64,000 nt of DNA from Neurospora tetraspora (lineage: Eukaryota; Ascomycota; Sordariomycetes; Sordariales; Sordariaceae): positions 620,001 through 684,000 of the forward strand of contig NW_026944385.1 of assembly GCF_033439725.1 (NCBI RefSeq), written 5' to 3'. Numbering within the stretch: position 1 is the stretch's first letter; the number at the start of each line of letters is the position of its first letter. This document shows, one piece after another, positions 1 to 9,753 of this stretch. A program made the position numbers and the translations under genes. The notes under the pieces were generated by a model. It was not told the origin of the DNA. It saw only the letters and a list, made by a program, of their open reading frames with translations, and did no database searches.

Positions 1-4
1 GCGC

Positions 5-3000
5 CTACCAATACGCAGGCCTCAACCCCGTAAAGCTTCCCAGCGCCGAGTGACTTTCGCCATCTTCCCTCTTACGTTGACCAGCGAGCTGTTATTTCCC
101 AATGTCAGTAACCTGTTCATTCACCAATCACCCACAAGGGCGATTGTAGTCCGAGAAACATAAGGAGGACGAGAACTCACCTCCAACTGCACCCCCTTAT
201 GCACATGCACCAACCAATCCACATAACTCTGCGCCTCATTATTCCGATCCTCCACCAACATCCTCGCAAACTCAAACTCCGCTCCGTCAATCCCCTGTCT
301 AGCCAACTGAATCGTCAACCCCTTGCTACCCCTCACCGTCCGCATATACTCAATGATATTCCTCGTCTGCGCATTCAGATGAGTCTCCAGGACAGGGATA
401 GTCGACGTGTAAGGATCCAGCGATTGGAGCGTCGTCTTGTCCTCGCCGAAGAGATCCTGAATGAGAGCGGGCGCGGTCTGCGCGTGCATCCAGAGTAGAC
501 AGACTTGCCCGTTATCAACCAGATAAACGCCGCCGGGCTCGACGCGGGCGAAGGAGGCGCGCAGAGCCGAGGGCATGCGCAGGTGGCCCGTGGTGGCGTC
601 GGGGTAGCCGTCTTCGGGCTGGAGGCTGTGCAGCGGGATCATGCGCGGGTAGAGATAGAGAGACAGCTCGCGGGCGCCCATGGAGCGGATGAGGCGCATG
701 TCGTGCACCCGACGGTCGGTGGTCTCGTTGCCGCCCTTGAAGGCGCGGCATTTGAGCATGCCCAATACATACATGGCAAACTCCTTAAGACGCTCAGGCA
801 TGACGAGCTGCTGAGGTGGGTGGGGCACGGCGAGGTGGTTCTTGCGGTAGAGGGCCAGGATGTCGATGGTCTTTTCGGTGAGAGAAGAGCGGACTTCTTT
901 GAGGTTGGCGCTGGTGGTGGAGAGCTTGGTGCTGGCTTCTTTGGCCAGGATCGAGACGATGGCGTCTTGGTCGATGAATTTGAGGCAGTCGCGCGCTTGG
1001 TCGGAGACGCCGGCGATAACGTTGATGCAGCGCACGCGACGCTGGCCGGAGGCAGTGGTGTAGAGCAGCGCGGCTTGGAAGTGCGCGTCCAGCTTGGAGT
1101 CGAGCTTGCCGTCGTAGCCAAAGGTGACGGCCAGGGCCTTGTCAGCGTCGATGACGCCTATTTCGAGGTCGGCGCCGAAGGTGTGCTGGATGAAGTTGCC
1201 GTGGTAGGCGTTCACTTGGAGGCCGTTGGAGCAGCGGACCTTCATAAGGGCTGCGTAGCCGGTCTCGCGCCTAACTGCGTGGTGGATCTCCAGGGAGAGC
1301 TTGGTGCTATCTCGCTGGACGACAAAGTTGGGGTAGAAGAAGGTCTCGCCACCGGTAGTAGAGGTGACATGGCCAATAGTAGCAATATCCAAATAGCCGC
1401 CAGATGGCGAAGCCATGAAGAAATCGGCACCAACACCCAGGGAAACCATCTTTTCGGCCAACTTCCTCCAGCCAGGGTGCTCGGTAGTGAAGAGCTTCTT
1501 GTCAGGCTCTCCACCAGGGTGCTTGCCATCGTCTCTCATGAAGAGACGGCCAGGACCCCAGGTAGGCAAAGCTGCAAGGGAGCAGAAGACCTTACCGCCC
1601 GTCTTTTCCAGTGCCGCGACTGCCGCGTTGAGTGCGGACAGCATAGCAGGCTCAGGGTTCTTGATGTTGGAGAACATCTGGGGCAGGCGAGTCAAGAGCG
1701 AGCTAATGACGGCCTTGGACTCGTAGGGGTCCACAAAGAGTCCATCGCTCAAGGGCAGGAAGGGGTCCTCGATGTCGGGCATAACGATCATCTGGGCCTG
1801 CTCAAGCGCCGGGCTGACATTGTAGAAGTGAATCTCCTGGTCGAAGGTGACGAAGCCCACCTTGGCACCAGCGGGAATCTTCCTCTTTGGCTCTCCACTC
1901 TCGTCCTGCTCTTCACCTTCTTCCGAGCCACCGTACAGAGCACTCAAGATACCTTCACAGAAGGACTCTAGGAAGCCCTTGTTGTAAGACTCCTGGGTAA
2001 CATCAATGACAAAAAGATAGCGCATGCCGACGGGTTCCTTGGTCCAGTACTCCTTGGGGACAACGAACTCGACGGTTCCGCGGGTCAGCTCGGGGCGCTG
2101 GTCGCGATCAACGCGGACGCCCTGGGGGCTAAGAGCGCAGAAGTACTCGGGAGGGGTATCATTAGCATAGGTACAAAGGTTGCAGACGAACTTGTTGCCG
2201 CCGGCCTTGAACATCATGAAGGGGTTCATGTAAGCTCTGCACCTGTGGCAGCGTGGCGGGCCCTGTTCGCCAAAGTCGAGGACGGGGATGGGCAGCTCGC
2301 CGGGCTGAGTCTCGGCCAGGGGCTGGAGGAGGAGACCCAAGGGCAAGCCGGTGCTCTTAAGACCCTCTGCACTTGCCGGCAGGTTGGTCATGGTGAGACG
2401 AGCAAACTTGGGTGAGGAGTTGCCCTGGTCGAGAGCAACAAACGATGTGACGGCCGGGGGTGGGACGAGGCGCTCGAAGGTGGGATATACGTTGGTGTGG
2501 AAGTAAGGCTGAACCGAGTCGCGAGAAAGGGGGACACTGGGGGTATCATCTGGAGAAGGCTTGCCCCCCTGAGGACCACCGGCAGCAAAGACACCGGAGC
2601 CAACACCCTGAGTAGCGTCCCTTGCGGCGAACTCGGCGGCAGAAGTTGGGACGGGGCTGAAAGCTGGGCTGGCGGGCATTGGGAACTGGCCATAGCCCTG
2701 ACCTGGTATCCTGCCGGCGAGGGAGGGGTCGGCGTTGAGGAATTGGGTTGCAGCAGTTCCGGCCGGAGGGATGCCGTTGAAGGGCTGAGAAGAGCCGGCG
2801 GGGGCCTCGACCGCGTGGAAGGCATGGCGATCCTTCTTCTTCTTTCTCCCGTGGTGTTCGGCACCAGCACCAGCACCCAAAGACATGCCACCCATCTGCG
2901 TAGCCAAGCCTAGATCATCCATTGGCGCCATGGGAGAATGCGGAGGAGGGGCGCCGTAGGGAGAGGGGGCACCGTATTGCTGTTGCTGGCCGTACTGCTG

Positions 3001-3183
3001 ACCGTACTGCTGACCGTACTGCTGCTGCTGCTGTTGCTCATTGTACTCGGCGCCGGGGTGGTATGGGTTCGGGGCAACTGGCGGTTGGAACTGAGGAGGC
3101 GCCGGTTGTGTGGTGCGGTTGGGATCGTTGGGGTCGAGGGTCTCCCCCTGACCGAGGGCGTGGTACATGGAGTAGTCGGCCAT
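5..3183 (-). CDS. sec24: Sec24, COPII vesicle coat cargo-binding subunit
   Basis: Sec24 pairs with Sec23 in the inner COPII coat and selects cargo leaving the ER. Two exons are read on the minus strand: 3183-181 and 88-5. The 92 bp intron (180-89) has donor GTGAGT, branch CTGAC and acceptor AACAG. The two exons join in frame to a 1028-residue protein ending in LRPAYW. Without splicing the frame runs into an unrelated tail. Residues 1-230 are low complexity, Gln/Tyr/Gly/Pro-rich, with YGQQ repeats at about 56-71. A zinc finger follows with Cys312, 315, 334 and 337 (CHRC...CNLC). After it come the trunk/vWA-like fold, beta-sandwich, helical and gelsolin-like parts expected of Sec24. Length is slightly above the usual 900-950 because of the N-terminal tail. 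The gene diverges from CFT2 across about 1 kb. Paralogues such as Sfb3 are the main alternative. Confidence 0.93.
89..180 (-). other. Terminal intron of sec24
   Basis: A 92 bp intron just before the last 28 codons (stop included). Donor GTGAGT is at 180-175, branch CTGAC lies near the 3' end and the acceptor AACAG ends at 89. Splicing restores a Sec24-like C-terminus. Confidence 0.85.
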
Positions 3184-4197
3184 GTTTGTTTATTTAGATT
3201 AAGTATGTCACCGTCGTCGTCGTCGTCGAGCGGTTTGGAGTCGTAGTCGTAGTCGTAGTCGTATATGAGTGGTATAGTATTATGGAAGAAAGGGGGGCGG
3301 CGGCGCGGACGAGGAAGCTTGATCGAGATCGGTCGGGTCGGGGTCGAGAAGAGTAAAAGTGGAAGGACGGTAGAGGTAGTTATCGTGGTGGGGTGGTGTT
3401 GTTGTTGATCATGCCCAGCAGATGTGTTTATGTCGTCGAGGCATCAACGGGCCATGTTGGAATTATTACAAGTTGTTAGTGGTTGAGGCCTGAGGGTCGG
3501 AGTGGCAGAGGACGAAACAGTGGTGTTTCCCCGGTGGAGGTTATCTGGCTCTATCGGGACCGCTCCAGTGTCACGGTGGTCCTGTCGAGCTGTCCTTTTC
3601 CATGCGTGCAGCGAGTCCCGTCTCACCAGCCCGGGGCCAGTCAAAAGTGGGGCCGCGATGCTGCCGTGTCAATCGCCGGGCATTTGAAGTCCACTGAACA
3701 ACAGCGCATGTGCCCCCAAAAAGCTCCCGTGGAAGCTGCAGGTCGGTCCCTCGCGCCCTCGGTCTGAGCTCCCGTCTGAGGAAGTTTGCCGGCTGCCAGC
3801 CAATCACATCGGCACTTGGCAGCCAGCTGCGATCTTCCAAACTCGCGGTACAAAGGTACACCAAGCCCACGCGACGATTGGCGACAAAAGAGGCGCCTGT
3901 AGTGCTGCACTAGGACCCCCCCTGAATGGTCCAATTGGGCCCTGTAACCGCGTCTGTAACCGCGAATCCAGGCCAATCCAGCATGGGTCAACAGAGCCTC
4001 TTGCACTGCAACCCATCTTTCAACGTCCCGTCGCCAAACAACCTGGAACTCCACTAACAAAACATCATCAACTTCAAGTTCCCGTCACTTCTTCCACTTG
4101 ATTGTTACATCACACTCACCACTCTGCCTCCAGTTCGGACACCCAGTCTGATGGAGTTCTTGGGCGGTTCCCACGCTTACCAACACAGGTATTAACA
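3184..4197. promoter_or_regulatory. Divergent promoter region between sec24 and CFT2
   Basis: About 1 kb separates the two start codons, so it should hold both promoters and 5' UTRs. The sec24-proximal part carries simple repeats: a cgt-type trinucleotide run around 3211-3231 and a gtagtc-type run around 3241-3263. These are likely in the sec24 leader. Near CFT2 the string caacacag at 4182-4189 could be a 5'-UTR splice acceptor, but I could not assign a donor. No gene is seen here. Confidence 0.5.
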
Positions 4198-7100
4198 ATG
4201 TTCAGCTTCTGCCCTCTCCAGGGCGCCCTCTCCGACTCGTCAGCCTCCCAGTCGCTGCTGGAGCTCGACGGCGGCGTCAAGATCCTGATCGATGTCGGCT
4301 GGGACGAGACCTTTGACGTCGAAAAGCTCAAGGAGCTCGGCAAACAAGCACCAACTCTGTCCTTGATCCTACTCACCCACGCGACCGTCCCCCATCTGGC
4401 CGCCTACGCCCACTGCTGCAAGCATTTCCCACCCTTCCAGCGCATTCCCGTCTATGCGACGCGCCCCGTCATCGACCTCGGTCGTACCCTGACACAGGAT
4501 CTCTATGCCTCGACACCCCTAGCCGCGACGACGATATCATCGACCTCGCTCGCCGAAGTATCGTATGCCTCAGGCTACTCTCAGGCCGCCTCCGCAGACA
4601 ACACCTTCCTCCTCCAGCCACCCACTCCCGACGAGATTACCAAGTACTTCTCTCTAATCCAGCCTCTGAAATACTCTCAGCCACATCAACCGCTACCGTC
4701 GCCCTTCTCCCCGCCTCTCAATGGCCTCACCATCACAGCGTACAACTCGGGTCGCACACTGGGAGGAACCATCTGGCACATTCAGCATGGATTGGAGTCG
4801 ATTGTTTACGCCGTTGACTGGAACCAGGCTCGTGAGAATGTCTTTGCGGGAGCGGCATGGCTAGGTGGAAACCATGGTGGTGCCGGAGGTACACAGGTTA
4901 TCGAGCAGTTGCGCAAGCCAACAGCTCTAGTATGCAGCAGTCGTACTCCAGACGCCACTCTGTCGCGTGCCAAACGTGACGAACAACTAATGGAATCAAT
5001 CAAGCTTTGTATTGCCAGAGGTGGTACCGTGCTCATCCCCGTCGACTCGAGCGCCAGAGTGTTGGAGCTGTCTTACCTTCTCGAGCACGCCTGGAGAAAA
5101 GAGGTCGCCAAGGACAATGACGTCTTCAAGTCGGCCAAGCTGTTCCTTGCCGGACGCACTATTAGCAGCACCATGAAAAATGCCAGGAGTATGTTGGAGT
5201 GGATGGACGACAGCATCATCAGAGAGTTTGAAGCGTTTGCCGATGAGTCGAGGAGGAATAATAGAAGGGATGAGGGGAATCACCAGACCGGTCCAGGACC
5301 ATTTGACTTCAAGTACTTGAGGCTACTTGAGCGCAAGGCACAGATCGAGAAGATCCTACAACAGTCGGATGATACCGAACCAAGAGCCAAGGTTATTCTC
5401 GCCAGCGATACGAGCCTGGACTGGGGTTTCTCCAAGGATATTCTCAAGTCTATTGCCGCTGATGCGCGTAACTTGGTCATTCTCACGGAAAAGCCCAACT
5501 TTGAGCCGAACCATAAACCATCTATCGCGAGGACACTATGGGAGTGGTGGAAGGAGAGGAGGGACGGTGTGGCGACAGAACGCACAAGCAACGGTGACAC
5601 ATTCGAACAGGTCTATGCCGGTAACCGCGAGTTGGAGATAGAAACCGCTGAACGAAAGGGGCTGGAGGGAGACGAGCTAAATGTCTATCAACAATGGCTA
5701 GCAACCCAACGGCAGCTACAAGCCACCCTACAGAGCGGCGGCACCACCATGCTAGAAGCACCGGGAGACGTCCTCGATGACGCTGATACCGACACCGACA
5801 CCGAGTCAGAAGGCTCCGATACGGAGCAACAAGGAAAGGCTCTAAATATTGCTACCACCATGGCCCAAGCCAGTCGCAAAAAGGTGGTACTCAGGGACGA
5901 GGACCTTGGTGTCACCATCCTCATCAAGAAAGAAAACGTCTACGATTTCAATGTCCGCAGCAAGAAGGGCAGAGACCGCATGTTCCCTGTCGCCATGCGT
6001 AGGAGGCGCGCCGACGAATTTGGCGAACTAATCCGACCCGAAGACTACCTCCGCGCTGAAGAACGCGAAGACGCCGAGAACCAAGAAGCCGGCCAAGTAA
6101 ACACCAACAACCAAGAGCTCGAAGGCCTTGGAAAGAAGCGCAAGTGGGAAGACGTCGGCACCGCTGGCAGAGGCCGAGGCGGTTCGGGACCCAACAAGCG
6201 TCCCCATCACAACGACCGCCGTCGCCTCTCCGCAGGCGAAGCCGACGCCGCTCCCTTTTCCGAAAACGGCCCAGCGGGCGATGACCTCTCGGACCTCGAA
6301 GACGAAGAGGACGAGACCCTCAACGGCCCCGCCAAGCTGGTAGTCACCAAGGAGACCATCCCCGTCCGTCTGCGCATCGCATTTGTCGACTTCAGCGGCC
6401 TCCACGACAAGCGCAGCTTGACCATGCTCATCCCGCTCATCCAGCCGCGCAAGCTAGTCCTCGTCGCCGGCGGCAGAGACGAGACCCTGGCCCTGGCTGC
6501 AGACGTCAAGAAGCTGCTCACCGCCCAATCCACCGGTACCGAGTCCGCCATCGAGGTGCTCACCCCCGCAGTGGGCACAACCGTCGACGCCTCGGTCGAC
6601 ACCAACGCCTGGGTCCTAAAACTAGCTGACCCGCTTGTCAAGGGTCTCAAATGGCAGAACGTGCGCGGTCTAGGAATCGTCACCGTCACCGGCCTCTTGC
6701 TTCCCGGAGGCGAATTCCAGCCGATCTCGGAGGCTGGCGATGGCGATGCTGCAAAGCGCCAGAAACTCGAAGACTCTCCAGAAACCCCTACCTCAACAGC
6801 CCTAGTAAAAACCGGCACCAACACCTCCCCAACAACCACCTCCCTCCCGACTCTGGACCTCGTCCCGCAAACCCTCGCCTCCTCGCTCTCCGTCCGCTCA
6901 CAAGCCGCCCAGCCTCTTCACGTAGGCGAACTACGTCTTGCCGATCTGCGTCGGGCCATGCTAAGCGCAGGCCACAAGGCCGAGTTTAGGGGAGAAGGAA
7001 CGCTGTTGATCGATGACGTGGTTGTTGTGCGTAAATCGACGGCTCAGGGAGGCAGGGTGGAGTTGGAGAGCGTGGGGTTGCCGAGTGATACCATGCCGGG

Positions 7101-7206
7101 AACGACGAGTGGTGGATTGTTGGATGCGGCGATGAAAGTGGGTGGAACGTTTTATGCGGTTAAGAAGAAGATTTATGAGGGGTTGGCTGTTGTTGCTGGG
7201 GCTTGA
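4198..7206 (+). CDS. CFT2: CFT2/CPSF100-like cleavage and polyadenylation factor subunit
   Basis: A component of the CPF/CPSF complex that cuts and polyadenylates pre-mRNA, forming a heterodimer with the nuclease Ysh1/CPSF73. It is a single uninterrupted frame of 1002 residues starting MFSFCPLQGA. An in-frame ATG 96 nt upstream (4102) exists, but MFSF... matches the family start. The order is metallo-beta-lactamase fold (about 1-230), beta-CASP domain (about 240-480), an acidic/basic low-complexity insert (about 520-740) and a C-terminal domain. The active-site motif is degenerate: the stretch LLTHATVPHL replaces the HxHxDH of the active nuclease. This is the hallmark of the inactive CPSF100 partner and separates it from Ysh1. 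Confidence 0.92.
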   Translation: MFSFCPLQGALSDSSASQSLLELDGGVKILIDVGWDETFDVEKLKELGKQAPTLSLILLTHATVPHLAAYAHCCKHFPPFQRIPVYATRPVIDLGRTLTQDLYASTPLAATTISSTSLAEVSYASGYSQAASADNTFLLQPPTPDEITKYFSLIQPLKYSQPHQPLPSPFSPPLNGLTITAYNSGRTLGGTIWHIQHGLESIVYAVDWNQARENVFAGAAWLGGNHGGAGGTQVIEQLRKPTALVCSSRTPDATLSRAKRDEQLMESIKLCIARGGTVLIPVDSSARVLELSYLLEHAWRKEVAKDNDVFKSAKLFLAGRTISSTMKNARSMLEWMDDSIIREFEAFADESRRNNRRDEGNHQTGPGPFDFKYLRLLERKAQIEKILQQSDDTEPRAKVILASDTSLDWGFSKDILKSIAADARNLVILTEKPNFEPNHKPSIARTLWEWWKERRDGVATERTSNGDTFEQVYAGNRELEIETAERKGLEGDELNVYQQWLATQRQLQATLQSGGTTMLEAPGDVLDDADTDTDTESEGSDTEQQGKALNIATTMAQASRKKVVLRDEDLGVTILIKKENVYDFNVRSKKGRDRMFPVAMRRRRADEFGELIRPEDYLRAEEREDAENQEAGQVNTNNQELEGLGKKRKWEDVGTAGRGRGGSGPNKRPHHNDRRRLSAGEADAAPFSENGPAGDDLSDLEDEEDETLNGPAKLVVTKETIPVRLRIAFVDFSGLHDKRSLTMLIPLIQPRKLVLVAGGRDETLALAADVKKLLTAQSTGTESAIEVLTPAVGTTVDASVDTNAWVLKLADPLVKGLKWQNVRGLGIVTVTGLLLPGGEFQPISEAGDGDAAKRQKLEDSPETPTSTALVKTGTNTSPTTTSLPTLDLVPQTLASSLSVRSQAAQPLHVGELRLADLRRAMLSAGHKAEFRGEGTLLIDDVVVVRKSTAQGGRVELESVGLPSDTMPGTTSGGLLDAAMKVGGTFYAVKKKIYEGLAVVAGA

Positions 7207-8057
7207 TCAACAGTATCTGAGTTGCTAAGGCAGTTGAAGGTAAATGGAAAGGGGCGAATAGGTTTTGGTTGGGCAGTGATTGTATACGAGTATGTGTTTA
7301 CTATTATGGACTCGGATCGATAGGTCTTGGAAGGGCCGGGGTATTGACTGGTCACGGTGTTTTTGTCATCTCGTTGAAAGCGGGCGGCATTAGACAATTT
7401 TGCTTTCTCCCTACAGTAGGTCAGTTGCAGTGATTGGAACTGAAGAACGGGGCTGATCACGAATTGAGACTTCGTTGAGCCACTGCACGATTTCACGGTC
7501 ACTGAATCTTTTCTCCCCGGCCTTGCTAGATAGTACTACCCAGCTGTTCCCATATCCATTCGACTCTCATCCATGCAGGCAGTCAACAAGCCGGTCGTAC
7601 AGTGAGCGATGAGGACGGAAGAAAAGTGGAAGGAGAGCAATGTTCACGAAGTGAGAACGGAAGTATCTCCTTCAAATGAGTGTCTGTTAGAAGGGGTAGT
7701 AGAGCGATCGTTTTTGCCATACTGATCTCTCATCGTACACCTACATACGCGGCTGATGAGTCTACAAAATGTCCTCGCCCTCTCTGATACCTAGATATGA
7801 TTGACCCCCTCTTCCGTCAACAGCAAAATATTCCTAATTCTCAAACCCTTCAGAGAATTCACCAAAATGATTTATAAACACGTAAGTAGGTAGCAAGTAA
7901 AAGAAGAACATGGACCCGTCCACCTCAAAAAAACTCGAGAACCATGTATGTCCCCAAACAATGCCCTACATAACCAACAAGAAACTGATAATACCCACAA
8001 AAAGACCAAAAAATTACACCTCTCTCATATGATGCAAGCAGACAAACCCTCCCTACC
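7207..8057. other. Intergenic region between CFT2 and the GH17 gene
   Basis: The 3' ends of CFT2 (plus) and the GH17 gene (minus) converge here. More than half of the interval (about 7446-7903) is one arm of the permuted inverted duplication described separately. No gene is supported. Confidence 0.6.
7446..7903 (+). repeat. Left copy of a permuted inverted duplication (blocks A then B)
   Basis: Block A (about 7446-7721) and block B (about 7725-7903) lie side by side. The reverse complement of A occurs at about 11151-11410 and the reverse complement of B at about 11415-11606. The copies are near-identical apart from scattered substitutions and 3-4 bp indels. Order is A-B here but rcA-rcB on the right, where a simple inverted repeat would read rcB-rcA. 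No coding potential is seen. Confidence 0.88.
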
Positions 8058-9753
8058 TTAGTCATTTTGAATCCCCCAAAACTGCTCAGCATAAAACGTG
8101 CCCTTCTCAGCAACCTTCCACTCATCATCAAACGCCGTAAACATGTAAACCTCAAAATCCCCATCATCCCCAAACCCTCTCTCCCTCCCTTCCTTCCAAA
8201 CCTTCATCACGCCCTCAACCGCCCTTTTTTGTTCCGCTCTCCCCGGCACCGCTTTGTAGTTTGCATTCCCCTGTTTCGGCCACCCGGTTTCGGTAACCAC
8301 CACCCTTTTTTGTTTTCCCTCTTTTTCAGTAGTAGCTTGAGTTTTAGGATTAGTAGCTTCGCGTATGTTTAAAACTTGCCTCCGTACAAAATTCCCCGCC
8401 TGGCCAGCGACCGTGTGCGGGTCAAAAAACGGGTGGACATTGACAGCGCAGTAGTCCGTGTCTGGACTGCTGCAGAGCTGTGGGTGTGCGAGGACGGCGA
8501 CGAAGGTGTCGACTGTTACCACGGGGCCTTGGTACCCTTCCCGTCGCAGCGCTTGTCGTACCGTTCGCACGGCGGCTAGGACTTGAGCGGGCGTGGCTTG
8601 TCCATTGTTCACCAGTTCGTTGCCTACGCTGATGGTGTCTACCATGTTTGTCCAGACTTCTTCCACGGTTTTTTTGGGGGAGGAGGAGGCGGCGGCGAAT
8701 GTCTGCACGTCTTTAACCAACGTCGTAATCTGCGAGCTGAGGTCGGAGAGGTGGAAAATGCCGAGGAAGAGTTTAAGCGGAGGAGAAACGGAAGAGGCGG
8801 CGCGGAGCGTGTGTAAAACCTGGGAGCAGTCGACGCCGTAGATGCGGACGGTGGAGTAGAGGCCTGTGCGGGCGATGCGGGAGAAGTCGGAGGCTATGTT
8901 GGACGGGGAGCGGCAGCCTGTTAGGTCGTAGGGGGCGTAGGTTATGCCGGGGAGACGTTGGGGGGAGAAGCCGGGGTGGATGTGAGTGGTGGTGTTGGTG
9001 TTGGTGAGGATTGTTGTGTTGTTGGTTGCTGGAGGCGTGCTGTCCATGGGCTTGGTGGGTTTGATGGGTTTGATGAGTTTCTTGTGGGCTTTATTGTATG
9101 AAAGGTAAGAGGAGAGGTTGGTGCGTTTGGTTTTTAGTTTGAGAGTTGTCTCTGCCATGGATGAAGATGTGGACGAAGACGAAGATGGCGATGGGGATAA
9201 CGAGGATGATGAGGCAGAGGGAGTTGCTTGTGAAATGATGGGGATGGTGTTCGTCTCTGTGGTGACCGTTTGTGAGTTCTCGTCGACGTAGATGACTACC
9301 TCTTCGACTTCGGTAGCTGTTGAAGTTGCGGCGGTTTGTGCTTGAATGGCAGAGGTGTCTCCTCTTGCTGCCAACGTCATACTCTCAGCTTCAACTCTCC
9401 CGCCTGTGTCTCTGGATGGCGTTTGACCTTCTAACGCAGATCTTCCATCATCTTCGAGTGCTACCACTGCCTTTGGTGCTTCGGTCTCCGAGTCGTCCAC
9501 GTGGATAGGAATATCCATCAAGCGCGGAAGATGGTTCCGGGCATGAACACGATGAACTTGATCATAGTGTTGATCGATCTGATAATGGCGATTTCCTAAT
9601 CCTAGGTCTCCTAGTCAGCCCATCACTACCTTGTCTTTGATTTCCTTGTGAGTTGGAAGGCTTACTGTCGTCTCCAGCTGACGGAATAGACAAAATACGT
9701 CCAAAAAGACTGGCCACTAGGACAAGTCGAGAGACTGGTATCGAGTATTTCAT
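8058..9753 (-). CDS. Secreted GH17 beta-1,3-glucanase-like cell-wall protein
   Basis: Glycoside hydrolase family 17 enzymes cut or transfer beta-1,3-glucan in the fungal wall. Exon 1 (9753-9666) encodes a signal peptide (MKYSIPVSRL then a hydrophobic core). Exon 2 (about 9601-8058) encodes the rest. The intron starts GTAAGC at 9665, and three nearby acceptors keep the same frame (CTAG at 9611, GGAG at 9608, CCTAG at 9602). With the last, the protein is 543 residues. Residues about 60-235 are Ser/Thr/Pro-rich and probably O-glycosylated. The catalytic domain (about 245-543) has the acid/base Glu358 in SVGNELV and the nucleophile Glu467 in VVTETGWP. There is no C-terminal GPI-like tail, so it is probably soluble or wall-bound like yeast Scw/Bgl2 proteins. 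The exact subfamily is not resolved. Confidence 0.85.

Noticed and set aside
505-1971. 488-codon open frame on the plus strand
   Set aside because: Antisense shadow of sec24, without domain or start context.
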